Assembly (NCBI RefSeq): GCF_000719285.1
Contig: NZ_JOFS01000007.1
Coordinates: forward strand, 124,001-188,000
Length of the DNA: 64,000 nt
Origin: Streptomyces bicolor
GTDB lineage: Bacteria; Actinomycetota; Actinomycetes; Streptomycetales; Streptomycetaceae
Reading direction: 5' to 3'
Shown here: positions 1 through 9,783 of the stretch, one piece after another
How the letters are laid out: every line of letters begins with the position of its first letter
How positions within the stretch are numbered: the stretch's first letter is position 1
The notes under the pieces: model-generated
Databases searched by the model: none
Told to the model about the DNA's origin: nothing
What the model saw: the letters and a program-made list of their open reading frames with translations, nothing else
Translations under genes and position numbers: made by a program

Positions 1-1
1 C

Positions 2-2047
2 ATCGACATCGTCCACAGAAACACCCGCCAAACCTCCGGAGGACACGGCTTCGCGGCACTGGGCAGGAAACGACTCCTGCAGATCCTCCACGACCGCTGC
101 CGCACCCTCGGCGTAGACCTCCGCTTCCGCACCGAGGCCCCGCCCCCCGCCCGGCTGGCGGAAACGCACGACTTGGTCATCGCCGCGGACGGTGTGCACA
201 GCACCACCCGCGAGGCGTACGCCCATGTGTTCCGCCCCTATGTGGCCGAACACCACTGCCGCTACATCTGGCTCGCAGCGGACTTCGCCTTCAAAGCCTT
301 CCGCTTCGAGATCGCCGAGACCGAGCACGGCGTGATGCAACTGCACGGCTACCCGTACGCGGCCGACGCCTCCACGGTCATCGTCGAGATGCGCGAAGAA
401 GTGTGGCGAGCCGCCGGATTCGACGAACTCGACGAACAGGGGTCCGTGGAGCGCTGCGCCAAGATCTTCGCGGAGGCGCTCCGCGGCCGGCCGCTCAAGT
501 CCAACAAGTCGGCCTGGACCACCTTCCGCACCGTCGTCAACGAACGCTGGTCCCACGGCAACATCGTGCTGCTCGGCGACGCCGCCCACACCGCTCACTT
601 CTCCATCGGCTCCGGCACCAAGCTCGCCGTCGAGGACGCCCTCGCGCTCGCCGCCTGCCTGGAGGAACAGCCTTCGCTGGAGCGGGCGTTGGCGGCGTAC
701 GAGGACGAGCGCAAGCCGGTCGTCGCCTCCACCCAGCGCGCCGCCCGGGCCAGCCTGGAGTGGTTCGAGAACCTCGGCTTCTACCTCGACCAGCCGCCCC
801 GCCAGTTCGCCTTCAACCTCCTCACCCGCAGCCGCCGCGTCACCCACGACAACCTGCGCCTGCGCGACGCCCACTTCACCGAGGCCGTGGAGCGCGACTT
901 CGGCTGTCCGCCGGGCACGCCCCCGATGTTCACCCCGTTCCGGCTGCGCGGCCTGACCCTGCGCAACCGCGTCGTCGTCTCCCCGATGGACATGTACTCG
1001 GCCACCGACGGCGTCCCCGGCGACTTCCACCTCGTCCACCTCGGCGCCCGCGCCCTCGGCGGAGCCGGCCTCGTGATGACCGAGATGGTCTGCGTCAGCC
1101 CGGAGGGGCGCATCACCCCCGGCTGCGCCGGCCTCTACACCGGCAGGCAGGCCGACGCCTGGAAGCGGATCGTCCAGTTCGTGCACACTCAGGCGCCGGG
1201 AACCGCGATCGGTGTGCAACTCGGCCACAGCGGGCGCAAGGGCTCGACGAAGCTGATGTGGGAGGGCATGGACGAGCCCCTGGACGACGGCAACTGGCCG
1301 CTGGTGGCCCCGTCCCCGATCCCCTACAAGCCGTACAGCCAGACCCCTCGCGAACTCGGCCGCGCCCAACTCACCGACATCCGCGAGCAGTTCACCGCCG
1401 CCGCCGGGCGCGCCGCCCGGGCCGGCTTCGACCTCCTCGAACTGCACTGCGCACACGGCTATCTGCTCTCCGGCTTCCTCTCCCCGCTCACCAACCGGCG
1501 CACCGACGCCTACGGCGGCTCCCTCGAGAAACGCCTCCGCTTCCCGCTGGAGGTCTTCGACGCCGTACGCGGCGTATGGCCCGAGGAACGGCCCATGACC
1601 GTCCGTATCTCCGCCACCGACTGGGCCGAGGGCGGTACGACGGCCGAGGAGGCCGTGGAGATCGCCCGCGCCTTCGCCGCGCACGGTGCCGACGCGATCG
1701 ACGTGTCGACCGGGCAGGTCGTGGCCGACGAGCGGCCGGAGTTCGGGCGGTCGTACCAGACGCCGTACGCGGACCGGATCCGGCACAGCACCGGCCTGCC
1801 GGTGATCGCCGTCGGTGCGATCTCCTCCTGGGACGACGTCAACTCCCTGATCCTGGCGGGCCGCACCGACCTGTGCGCCCTCGCCCGCCCGCACCTCTAC
1901 GACCCGCACTGGACGCTGCACGCGGCCGCCGAGCAGGGCTACGACGGTCCGGGCGTCGTCTGGCCGGCCCCGTACCGGGCGGGCAGCCGCCGGCCGCAGA
2001 CCGGACGCACGGACGCCCCCAAGCCCCGCCTGACGCTCGGGACTTGA
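2..2047 (+). CDS. Bifunctional aryl-CoA hydroxylase/oxidoreductase (FAD monooxygenase fused to old yellow enzyme), 5' end missing
   Basis: The frame is open from the window edge, so the N-terminus with the first FAD fingerprint lies upstream. The first ~300 visible residues are a class A flavin monooxygenase: a DG motif (AADGVHS) and a GD motif (LLGDAAHTAHF). From about residue 310 an old-yellow-enzyme FMN barrel begins (FTPFRLRGLTLRNR) with the HCAHGYLLSGF active-site segment. This fusion is known from 2-aminobenzoyl-CoA monooxygenase/reductase and from proteins annotated salicylyl-CoA 5-hydroxylase. Both hydroxylate an aromatic CoA thioester, and the OYE part then reduces the ring. The aryl-CoA ligase, PaaX regulator, acyl-CoA dehydrogenase and RidA protein nearby fit a CoA-dependent aromatic pathway. 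Which acid is the substrate cannot be told from sequence; RidA (imine chemistry) leans to 2-aminobenzoate. Confidence 0.88.
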   Translation: MDIVHRNTRQTSGGHGFAALGRKRLLQILHDRCRTLGVDLRFRTEAPPPARLAETHDLVIAADGVHSTTREAYAHVFRPYVAEHHCRYIWLAADFAFKAFRFEIAETEHGVMQLHGYPYAADASTVIVEMREEVWRAAGFDELDEQGSVERCAKIFAEALRGRPLKSNKSAWTTFRTVVNERWSHGNIVLLGDAAHTAHFSIGSGTKLAVEDALALAACLEEQPSLERALAAYEDERKPVVASTQRAARASLEWFENLGFYLDQPPRQFAFNLLTRSRRVTHDNLRLRDAHFTEAVERDFGCPPGTPPMFTPFRLRGLTLRNRVVVSPMDMYSATDGVPGDFHLVHLGARALGGAGLVMTEMVCVSPEGRITPGCAGLYTGRQADAWKRIVQFVHTQAPGTAIGVQLGHSGRKGSTKLMWEGMDEPLDDGNWPLVAPSPIPYKPYSQTPRELGRAQLTDIREQFTAAAGRAARAGFDLLELHCAHGYLLSGFLSPLTNRRTDAYGGSLEKRLRFPLEVFDAVRGVWPEERPMTVRISATDWAEGGTTAEEAVEIARAFAAHGADAIDVSTGQVVADERPEFGRSYQTPYADRIRHSTGLPVIAVGAISSWDDVNSLILAGRTDLCALARPHLYDPHWTLHAAAEQGYDGPGVVWPAPYRAGSRRPQTGRTDAPKPRLTLGT

Positions 2048-2079
2048 GGGCGTAGTGCCGCCTGCCGTGGGGAGGTCCT

Positions 2080-2235
2080 CTACTGCTCGGCCATCCCCGC
2101 GGTCAGCGTCGCCCCGTCCGCCGGGTCGATCAGGAGGAACGCGCCGGTGCGCCGGGAGACCGCGTAGGCGTCGAGCGCGAGCGGTTCGGCCGTGCGGAGG
2201 GTGATCCGGCCCAGGTCGTTCGCGGTCAGCTCGGC
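2080..2235 (-). pseudogene. C-terminal remnant of a CysN-type sulfate adenylyltransferase large subunit
   Basis: About 51 residues before a stop match the extreme C-terminus of CysN (GTPase subunit of ATP sulfurylase): LGRITLRTAEPLALDAY, then SRRTGAFLLIDPADG and TLTAGM. In CysN this is the last beta-strand region of the EF-Tu-like barrel. Nothing of the GTPase domain is present; the next gene on this strand is a PaaX regulator that stops 65 bases away. No start codon or ribosome site belongs to the fragment, so it looks like the tail of a gene lost by deletion or recombination. The 20 or so residues just upstream (GIDVLGDQDEDLSGA) may belong to it but are not diagnostic. Confidence 0.7.
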
Positions 2236-2299
2236 CGCGCCCGACAGGTCCTCGTCCTGGTCACCGAGGACATCGATGCCGCGCGTGGTGTGCCTGAGG

Positions 2300-3112
2300 T
2301 CACAGGCCGGCGTACGTGGCTCCCGCGTCCCGCAGGCGCTCGTGCAGTCCCCGGAATACGGCGGCCGAGCGCGCGCCCGGCCAGTCGCCGGGCAGCAGCC
2401 GGGCCGGCAGGCCGGGGTCGGTGTAGGGGAGGTGGCGCCAGGAGTCCAGGGCGAGGAGGTAGTCGCGGTAGGCCTCCTCGGGCGGGGTGTCCTCGCGGCG
2501 CTCCCAGTCGCGCAGCACGCCCGCGTGGCGGTCGAGGAACGCCTCGTGCTCCTTGGCGATCGCGGCCAGGTCCCACCAGCGGGCGACGGCCTCGGCGGTC
2601 GGCGTGAAGCCGAGGTGCTCGCCGCGGAAGAAGTCGACGTACTCCTCCAGCCGCAGCCGCTGCAGGGTGTGCCGGGCCTCCTCGTAGAGCCGTGCGGGCC
2701 CGATCCACACGCCCGGGGCCGCCGTCCCGAAGCCGAGTCCGGCCAGCCGGGAGCGCAGCACATGCCGCTTCTGCCGCTCCGACTCCGGCACCGAGAACAC
2801 CGCGAGCACCCAGCCCTCATCGGCGGGCGGCACGGTGGTGTAGATGCGCTTGTCGCCGTCGTCGAGCAACTGGCGGGCATCCGGGGACAGTTCGTACCCC
2901 GCCGCACCTTGGGCGGTACGGGCCGGCAGCAGCAGCCCGCGCCGCTTCAGCCGCGACACCGACGAACGGACGGAAGGGGCGTCCACGCCGACCGCGGCCA
3001 GCAGTCTGATCAGCTCGGCGACCGGCACCGGGCCGGGCATATGGCGGCCGTAGGCGCCGTAGAGCGTGACGATCAGAGACCGTGGTGCATGCTGGTCGGA
3101 CACGTTGATCAT
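2300..3112 (-). CDS. PaaX family transcriptional repressor
   Basis: 270 residues, the usual PaaX length. The N-terminus has the PaaX winged helix (SLIVTLYGAYGRH, then SVRSSVSRLKRRGLL), followed by the central domain (YTTVPPADEGWVLAVFSVPES) and the C-terminal domain with the pattern YRDYLLALDSWRHLPYTDPGLP. PaaX proteins repress phenylacetate-type CoA pathways and are released by the aryl-CoA intermediate. The gene starts 15 bases after the aryl-CoA ligase stop, so the two are probably one transcript, making this the local repressor. By inference its ligand is the CoA thioester made by that ligase and its target is the divergent ligase/acyl-CoA dehydrogenase promoter region. Confidence 0.9.
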   Translation of the reverse strand: MINVSDQHAPRSLIVTLYGAYGRHMPGPVPVAELIRLLAAVGVDAPSVRSSVSRLKRRGLLLPARTAQGAAGYELSPDARQLLDDGDKRIYTTVPPADEGWVLAVFSVPESERQKRHVLRSRLAGLGFGTAAPGVWIGPARLYEEARHTLQRLRLEEYVDFFRGEHLGFTPTAEAVARWWDLAAIAKEHEAFLDRHAGVLRDWERREDTPPEEAYRDYLLALDSWRHLPYTDPGLPARLLPGDWPGARSAAVFRGLHERLRDAGATYAGL

Positions 3113-3127
3113 CTTAGGTCGTACGGA

Positions 3128-4741
3128 TCACTGCTGGTCACCCCGAGGGCCACCGCCGTCGCGCAGCCGGAACCGCTGGAGCTTGCCGGTCGCGGTGCGC
3201 GGCAGGGCGTCCAGGAAGACGATCTCACGCGGGCACTTGTACGGCGCCAGCTCGGCCTTGACGAACGCGCGCAGCGCCTCCGCGTCCCGTCGCGCACCCT
3301 CCCTGAGCACCGCGTATGCCACCACGACCTGGCCGCGCGCCTCGTCGGGCCGCCCCACCACCGCCGTCTCCAGCACATCCGGGTGACGCAGCAGCGCCTC
3401 CTCGACCTCAGGGCCCGCGATGTTGTAACCGGCCGAGATGATCATGTCGTCCGCTCGGGCGACATAGCGGAAGTAGCCGTCACTCTCCCGGACGTAGGTG
3501 TCGCCGGTGATGTTCCAGCCGTGGCGCACGTATTCGTGCTGGCGGGGATCGGCGAGGTACCGGCAGCCGACGGGCCCGCGCACGGCGAGCAGCCCGGGCT
3601 CCCCGTCGGGCACCTGCTCGCCGTCCTCGTCGACCACGCGCGCGTGCCAGCCCGGTACCGGCACGCCCGTCGTCCCCGGCCTGATGTGCTCGTCGGCCGC
3701 GGAGATGAAGATGTGCAGCAGCTCGGTGGCGCCGATGCCGTTGATGACGCGCAACCCGGTCCGCTCGTGCCAGGCCTGCCAGGTGGCGGCGGGCAGGTTC
3801 TCGCCCGCGGAGACACAGCGGCGCAGGGAGGTGATGTCGTGCGAGTCGAGCTCGTCGAGCATCGCGCGGTACGCCGTCGGTGCCGTGAACAGTACGGACA
3901 CCCGGTGCTCGGCGATCGCGGGCAACAGCTGCTTGGGACCGGCCTGTTCGAGGAGCAGGGCGCTGGCGCCGGCCCGCATCGGGAAGATGACGAGACCGCC
4001 GAGGCCGAAGGTGAAGCCGAGCGGGGGACTGCCGGCGAAGACATCGCCCACATGTGGTCGCAGCACATGTTCCGAGAAGGTGTCGGCTATCGCGAGCACG
4101 TCCCGGTGGAAGTGCATACAGCCCTTGGGTCGTCCGGTGGTGCCGGAGGTGAAGGCGATGAGCGCGACGTCGTCGGCCGCGGTGTCGACGGCGGGGTAGG
4201 GCGCGTCGGACACCGGGCGGCGCAGCAGGTCGTCGGGGGCGTCGCCGCCGTACGTCGTGATGCGCAGGCCGGGTATCTCGGCCTTGGCCAGGTCGTCGAC
4301 GGCGCGGATGTCGCACAGCGCGTGCCGGACCTGGGCGATCTCGCACATGGTCCGCAGCTCGTGCGACCGCTGCTGGGCCAGTACGGTGACGGCGACCGCG
4401 CCCGCCTTCAGCACCGCCAGCCAGCAGGCGGCCAGCCAGGGCGTGGTCGGGCCGCGCAGCAGTACCCGGTTGCCCGGGACCACGCCGAGGTGGTCGGTGA
4501 GCACATGCGCGAGCCGGTCGACACGGGCGCGCAATGTGCCGTACGTCCATGTGGCGCCGGACGGGGTGTGGAACACGGGACGCTCGTCGTCGGGGCCGTC
4601 GAGCAGTTCGGCGGCGGCGTTGAGCCGTTCGGGGTAACGCAGCCCCGGAAGGTCGAAGCGGAGCTCGGGCCACTGGTCGGGCGGTGGCAGATGCTCGCGG
4701 GCGAAAGTGTCGACGTGCGGGGAGCGGTGCGGACCGGCCAT
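3128..4741 (-). CDS. Aryl-CoA ligase (benzoate / 2-aminobenzoate-CoA ligase type)
   Basis: 537-residue ANL superfamily enzyme. It would activate an aromatic acid with ATP to an acyl-adenylate and then the CoA thioester in the cytoplasm. The A3 loop is FTSGTTGRPKG, the A5 region reads NGIGATELLHIF, the A7 Asp lies in HGWNITGDTYVRESDGYF, A8 is ARADDMIISAGYNI and the A10 lysine is in PRTATGKLQRF. The ATELLHIF pattern is typical of the benzoate-CoA ligase family rather than fatty acyl or acetyl ligases. It precedes the PaaX gene by 15 bases and diverges from the acyl-CoA dehydrogenase. With the hydroxylase/OYE fusion it gives the first two steps of a CoA-dependent route; 2-aminobenzoate or salicylate are the likeliest acids. 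Confidence 0.88.
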   Translation of the reverse strand: MAGPHRSPHVDTFAREHLPPPDQWPELRFDLPGLRYPERLNAAAELLDGPDDERPVFHTPSGATWTYGTLRARVDRLAHVLTDHLGVVPGNRVLLRGPTTPWLAACWLAVLKAGAVAVTVLAQQRSHELRTMCEIAQVRHALCDIRAVDDLAKAEIPGLRITTYGGDAPDDLLRRPVSDAPYPAVDTAADDVALIAFTSGTTGRPKGCMHFHRDVLAIADTFSEHVLRPHVGDVFAGSPPLGFTFGLGGLVIFPMRAGASALLLEQAGPKQLLPAIAEHRVSVLFTAPTAYRAMLDELDSHDITSLRRCVSAGENLPAATWQAWHERTGLRVINGIGATELLHIFISAADEHIRPGTTGVPVPGWHARVVDEDGEQVPDGEPGLLAVRGPVGCRYLADPRQHEYVRHGWNITGDTYVRESDGYFRYVARADDMIISAGYNIAGPEVEEALLRHPDVLETAVVGRPDEARGQVVVAYAVLREGARRDAEALRAFVKAELAPYKCPREIVFLDALPRTATGKLQRFRLRDGGGPRGDQQ

Positions 4742-4914
4742 GGCGGTTTCGCCCCCTTGCCGTGTGGGCTGCCTTGTGGGCGTCGTGGTGGGCTCGCATG
4801 GGGGAGCGTATCGTGTTGGTGACGGCAGTCAACAGGGCGCGATATCGTCGAGCTGGTCCGTCGAGGAGGTCTGTCGAGAGGGCCCGTCGCGGACGGCCCG
4901 CAGGGAGGTCGGCA
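4742..4914. promoter_or_regulatory. Divergent promoter region of the aryl-CoA cluster
   Basis: 173 bases between the ligase (-) and acyl-CoA dehydrogenase (+) starts must hold both promoters. TATCG at 4809-4813 and CGATA at 4840-4844 (within the palindrome CGATATCG, 4840-4847) form an inverted pair 26 bases apart. They are candidates for PaaX-type control. I see no canonical -35/-10 pair. Confidence 0.35.
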
Positions 4915-6192
4915 ATGCCCGCATTCTCGCTCGATCCGACACAAACCGCCTGGTGTGCCGAGCTGCGCGCCCTGGCCGCCGAACGCCTGCGACCGCTCGC
5001 GGAGAAGGGCGAACCCGGGCACGTCAACCGCGCGCTGGTCGCCGAACTGGGTCAACTGGGGCTGCTGCGGAGGCTGTTCACCTCCGGGGCCGTCGATCTG
5101 TGCCTGATGCGGGAGTCCCTCGCGTACGCCTGCACGGAGGCGGAGACCGCGCTCGCCCTGCAGGGCCTGGGCGCGCATCCCGTCCACGCGTACGGCACTC
5201 CGGCCCAGCGGGAGCGGTGGCTGCCGAGGGTGGCCGAGGGGAGCGCGGTGGCGGCCTTCGCGCTGAGCGAGCCGGGGGCCGGGTCGGACGCGGCGGCGCT
5301 GGAGCTACGGGCGGAGCCGGAGCCGCTTCGAAGCGGCGGGCTTGGAACTGCCGACTCAGAGCGCGATGACGCGCCCCAACAGGGGCACGGGGAACCGCTC
5401 GACAAGCCCCCACCGGCCCGCAGTCGGCGAACGACCAGCACCCGGCAGACGCTGCACGCCGCCCCGGACGGCCCCACCCGCTGGCGCCTCACCGGCGACA
5501 AGTGCTGGATCTCCAACGCCCCCGAGGCCGACTTCTACACCGTGTTCGCCCGCACCACCCCCGGCGCCGGCGCCCGAGGCGTCACCGCCTTCCTGGTCCC
5601 GGCCGACCGCCCCGGCGTCACCGGAGCGGGCCTCGACATGCTGTCCCCGCACCCCATCGGCACCCTCGCCTTCGACGCCGTCCCCGTCACCGCCGCCGAC
5701 ATGCTCGGCGAGCCCGACCGCGGCTTCCGTGTCGCCATGGGCACCCTCAACCTCTTCCGGCCCAGCGTCGGCGCCTTCGCCGTGGGCATGGCCCAGGCGG
5801 CCCTGGACGCGACCCTCGCCCACACGGCCGGGCGGGACGCGTTCGACGGCAAGTTGAAGGACCTTCAGGCGGTCGCCCACCAGGTCGCCGAGATGGCCCT
5901 GCGCACGGAGGCGGCCCGCCTCATGGTGTACGCGGCTGCGACGGCGTACGACGAGAAGGCCCCCGATGTGCCGGGGCGCGCGGCGATGGCGAAGCTGCTC
6001 GCGACGGAGACGGCGCAGTATGTCGTCGACGCGGCGGTCCAGTTGCACGGTGCGCGTGCCCTGCGCCGCGGCCACCTGCTCGAACACCTTTACCGCGAGG
6101 TGCGCGCCCCGCGCATCTACGAGGGCGCCAGCGAGGTCCAACGCGGCATCATCGCCAAGGAGTTGTACGCGAACATGGAGGCCGCCCAGTGA
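4915..6192 (+). CDS. Acyl-CoA dehydrogenase with an in-frame repeat-derived insertion
   Basis: 425 residues. ATG at 4915 is preceded by GGGAGG at 4903-4908; the open frame extends further upstream but without family similarity. It is a FAD-dependent acyl-CoA dehydrogenase: signature 1 is ALSEPGAGSDAAAL, signature 2 ends RIYEGASEVQRGIIAKEL with the catalytic-type Glu in YEG, and the DKCWISNAPEADFY strand lies between. After ELRAEPE a segment of about 44 residues rich in R, P, S and D interrupts the normal fold before DGPTRWRLTGDKCW. Its DNA (about 5317-5448) contains a perfect palindrome and a Streptomyces intergenic repeat (see separate entries). The stop overlaps the RidA start by four bases. 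Its likely role is a beta-oxidation-like step on the dearomatised CoA product. Whether the insertion is tolerated is unknown. Confidence 0.85.
   Translation: MPAFSLDPTQTAWCAELRALAAERLRPLAEKGEPGHVNRALVAELGQLGLLRRLFTSGAVDLCLMRESLAYACTEAETALALQGLGAHPVHAYGTPAQRERWLPRVAEGSAVAAFALSEPGAGSDAAALELRAEPEPLRSGGLGTADSERDDAPQQGHGEPLDKPPPARSRRTTSTRQTLHAAPDGPTRWRLTGDKCWISNAPEADFYTVFARTTPGAGARGVTAFLVPADRPGVTGAGLDMLSPHPIGTLAFDAVPVTAADMLGEPDRGFRVAMGTLNLFRPSVGAFAVGMAQAALDATLAHTAGRDAFDGKLKDLQAVAHQVAEMALRTEAARLMVYAAATAYDEKAPDVPGRAAMAKLLATETAQYVVDAAVQLHGARALRRGHLLEHLYREVRAPRIYEGASEVQRGIIAKELYANMEAAQ
5322..5430. repeat. Streptomyces intergenic-type repeat lying inside a coding region
   Basis: Begins with the perfect palindrome GCCGCTTCGAAGCGGC (5322-5337). 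It then holds a repeat whose core at 5381-5409 starts AGGGGCACGGGGAAC and continues CGCTCGACAAGCCC. The same core occurs reversed in the xylH-dxs gap at 54871-54900. I know this sequence as a dispersed intergenic element in many Streptomyces genomes. Here it sits in frame within the acyl-CoA dehydrogenase gene. Confidence 0.7.
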
Positions 6193-6587
6193 GTACCGAG
6201 CGCGTCAATCCGCCCGATCTCTCCCCGCCCACCGGCTTCTCCCACGCGGTGGTCGCCACCGGGTCCCGCGTGGTGTTCCTGGCCGGGCAGACCGCGCTCG
6301 ACGCCGACGGGAAGGTGGTCGGGGAGACGCTGCCGGACCAGTTCGAGCGGGCGCTCACGAACCTGCTGACCGCGCTGAAGGCGGCGGGCGGCACACCGGC
6401 CGACCTCGCCAGGGTCACCGTCTACGCCACCGATGTCGCGGCGTACCGGGAACGAGCCGCCGAACTGGGCCGGATCTGGCGGCAGTTGGCGGGGCGTGAC
6501 TATCCGGCGATGACGGTCGTCGAGGTCGTGCGCCTCTGGGACGAACAGGCGATGGTGGAGCTCGACGGCTTCGCCGTTCTGCCGTAG
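6189..6587 (+). CDS. RidA family (YjgF/YER057c/UK114) protein
   Basis: 132 residues from GTG at 6189, which overlaps the acyl-CoA dehydrogenase stop as GTGA; this coupling fixes the start. RidA features are VVFLAGQTALDADGKVVG, FERALTNLLTALKAAGG, VTVYATDVAAYRE and the C-terminal MTVVEVVRLWDEQAMVELDGFA strand. RidA proteins hydrolyse reactive enamines and imines, releasing ammonia, but the usual arginine of the classical active site is not obvious here, so this is a divergent subgroup. Translational coupling to a dehydrogenase in an aryl-CoA cluster suggests it deals with an amino- or imino-CoA intermediate, which would favour 2-aminobenzoate as the pathway substrate. That substrate assignment is inference. 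Confidence 0.82.
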   Translation: MSTERVNPPDLSPPTGFSHAVVATGSRVVFLAGQTALDADGKVVGETLPDQFERALTNLLTALKAAGGTPADLARVTVYATDVAAYRERAAELGRIWRQLAGRDYPAMTVVEVVRLWDEQAMVELDGFAVLP

Positions 6588-6615
6588 TACGTCGCCGCGC
6601 GGCCGTCGACCGTGC

Positions 6616-6810
6616 TCACGCGGCCATCGCGAGCCGCTCGGCCGGTACCCGGTGCGGTGCGACGACGCGGCCGTCGGGGAGCAGCTCGCCGCTGTCGTCG
6701 AACACGATCGCGCCGTTGCAGAGCAGGCTCCAGCCCTGCTCGGGGTGTGCGGCCACCACATGTGCAGTGCGGCTGTCGGAGGACGGGCACGAGGACTGGT
6801 GGGAACACAT
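6616..6810 (-). CDS. DUF5999 family small protein
   Basis: 64 residues; ATG at 6810 is preceded on its strand by GGAGGTGCGCC. The family pattern is an N-terminal MCSHQSSCPSSDS with paired cysteines and then HPEQGWSLLCNGAIVFDDSG and ELLPDGRVVAPHR. Streptomyces genomes carry several copies of this family. Function is unknown to me; cysteines at residues 2, 8 and 30 could bind a metal. It ends 28 bases after the convergent RidA gene. Confidence 0.82.
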   Translation of the reverse strand: MCSHQSSCPSSDSRTAHVVAAHPEQGWSLLCNGAIVFDDSGELLPDGRVVAPHRVPAERLAMAA

Positions 6811-7506
<696 letters not shown>

Positions 7507-7536
7507 GCCGCATCCGCCACCGCACGACGCGCACCG

Positions 7537-7568
7537 CGCCCCTCCCGGCTGCACGGTCGGGAGGGGCG
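7537..7568 (+). terminator. Hairpin terminator after the DUF6299 gene
   Basis: Perfect 11-bp stem CGCCCCTCCCG / CGGGAGGGGCG with a 10-base loop, 31 bases after the stop. There is no T-run, as is usual in this group. Confidence 0.75.
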
Positions 7569-7771
7569 GTGTGATGTCCGGCAACACGGCCGCGCCGCCC
7601 GATCGTCCAGCTCATGGGCGCTCCTCCGGCGGAACGGGCGCGTACGGCCGTACGGCAACCGAGTCCCCGTCGGGACGGGCCTCCCGCGAACTCGGGCCGT
7701 TTCTCGACGCGGCGGTGCGCGAGGACGGCTGACCGGTCGCCGTCAGTGTGATCCCGGGTGCCGTGTCGGCG
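7569..7771. other. Intergenic spacer, no gene recognised
   Basis: 203 bases between the DUF6299 terminator and the modC stop. A short open stretch ends SRELGPFLDAAVREDG before a TGA at about 7729; it has no ribosome site or recognisable homology. Confidence 0.3.
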
Positions 7772-8913
<1,142 letters not shown>

Positions 8914-8917
<4 letters not shown>

Positions 8918-9783
8918 GAGGCGGTCATCCAGCGGTCGCGCAGCCCCGCCAGGACCGCGATCGACACGGTCAGCAGGACGAGGCTGAGGGCGATGGCCGC
9001 CTCCGGGTCGCTCTGCAGGGCGAGGTAGACGGAGAGCGGCATGGTCTGGGTCCGGCCGGGGAAATTGCCGGCGAAGGTGATGGTCGCGCCGAACTCGCCG
9101 AGCGCCCGCGCCCAGGCGAGGACGGCGCCCGCCGCGACGCCCGGCGCGATCAGCGGCAGCGTGACCCGTCGGAACGCCGTGAAGCGGGAGGCGCCCAGTG
9201 TGGTGGCGGCCTCCTCGTAGCGGGGGTCGGCTGCCCGCAGGGTGCCCTCGACGCTGATGACGAGGAACGGCATGGCCACGAACGCCTCCGCGACCACGAC
9301 CCCGGCGGTGGTGAAGGGCAGGGTGATCCCGAACCACGCGTCCAGCCACTGCCCCACGACCCCGTTGCGGCCCAGCGCCATCAGCAGCGCCACACCCCCG
9401 ACCACCGGGGGCAGCACCAGCGGCAGCGTGACCAGGGCCCGCACCAGCCCGCGTCCGGGGAACTCGACACGCGCCAGCAGCCAGGCCAGGGGCACGCCGA
9501 TCACCAGGCTCACCGCGGTGGCCGCCGTCGCGCACAGCAGGGACAGCCGCAGGGCCTGCCACACCTCGGGGCTGGTCAGCTGGTCCGGCAGGCTGTGCCA
9601 GGGGGTGCGGACCAGCAGGGCGATCAGCGGCACGAGCAGGAACGCCAGGCCCACCAGCGCGGGCAGGAGCAGCGGCACGGGGACGGGACTGCGCCGACCG
9701 GCGAGAGCCGTACGGCGGCGCGGACGCCGCGGCCCGCCCGTCAGGGTGTCGGCCGCGGCCGCGGGCTTGTCGAGCGGGGTCAC
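8914..9783 (-). CDS. modB: Molybdate ABC transporter permease ModB
   Basis: 289 residues from GTG at 9783, which overlaps the modA stop as GTGA. After a basic cytoplasmic tail (RRPRRRTALAGRR) there are about five or six hydrophobic segments: LLLPALVGLAFLLVPLIALL, LSLLCATAATAVSLVIGVP, ALVTLPLVLPPVVGGVALLM, VVVAEAFVAMPFLVISVE and the C-terminal AIALSLVLLTVSIAVLAG. The EAA-type coupling loop reads YEEAATTLGASRFTAFRRVTLPLIAPG, shown here to locate the site that docks on ModC. ModB forms the membrane channel of the importer. The gene is translationally coupled on both sides, so modABC is one operon. Confidence 0.92.

Noticed and set aside
2192..4822. Long open frame opposite the PaaX and ligase genes
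   Set aside because: It is an artefact of GC-rich third positions; its translation is low-complexity Arg/Gly/Val text without motifs, while both opposite-strand genes have full domain sets.
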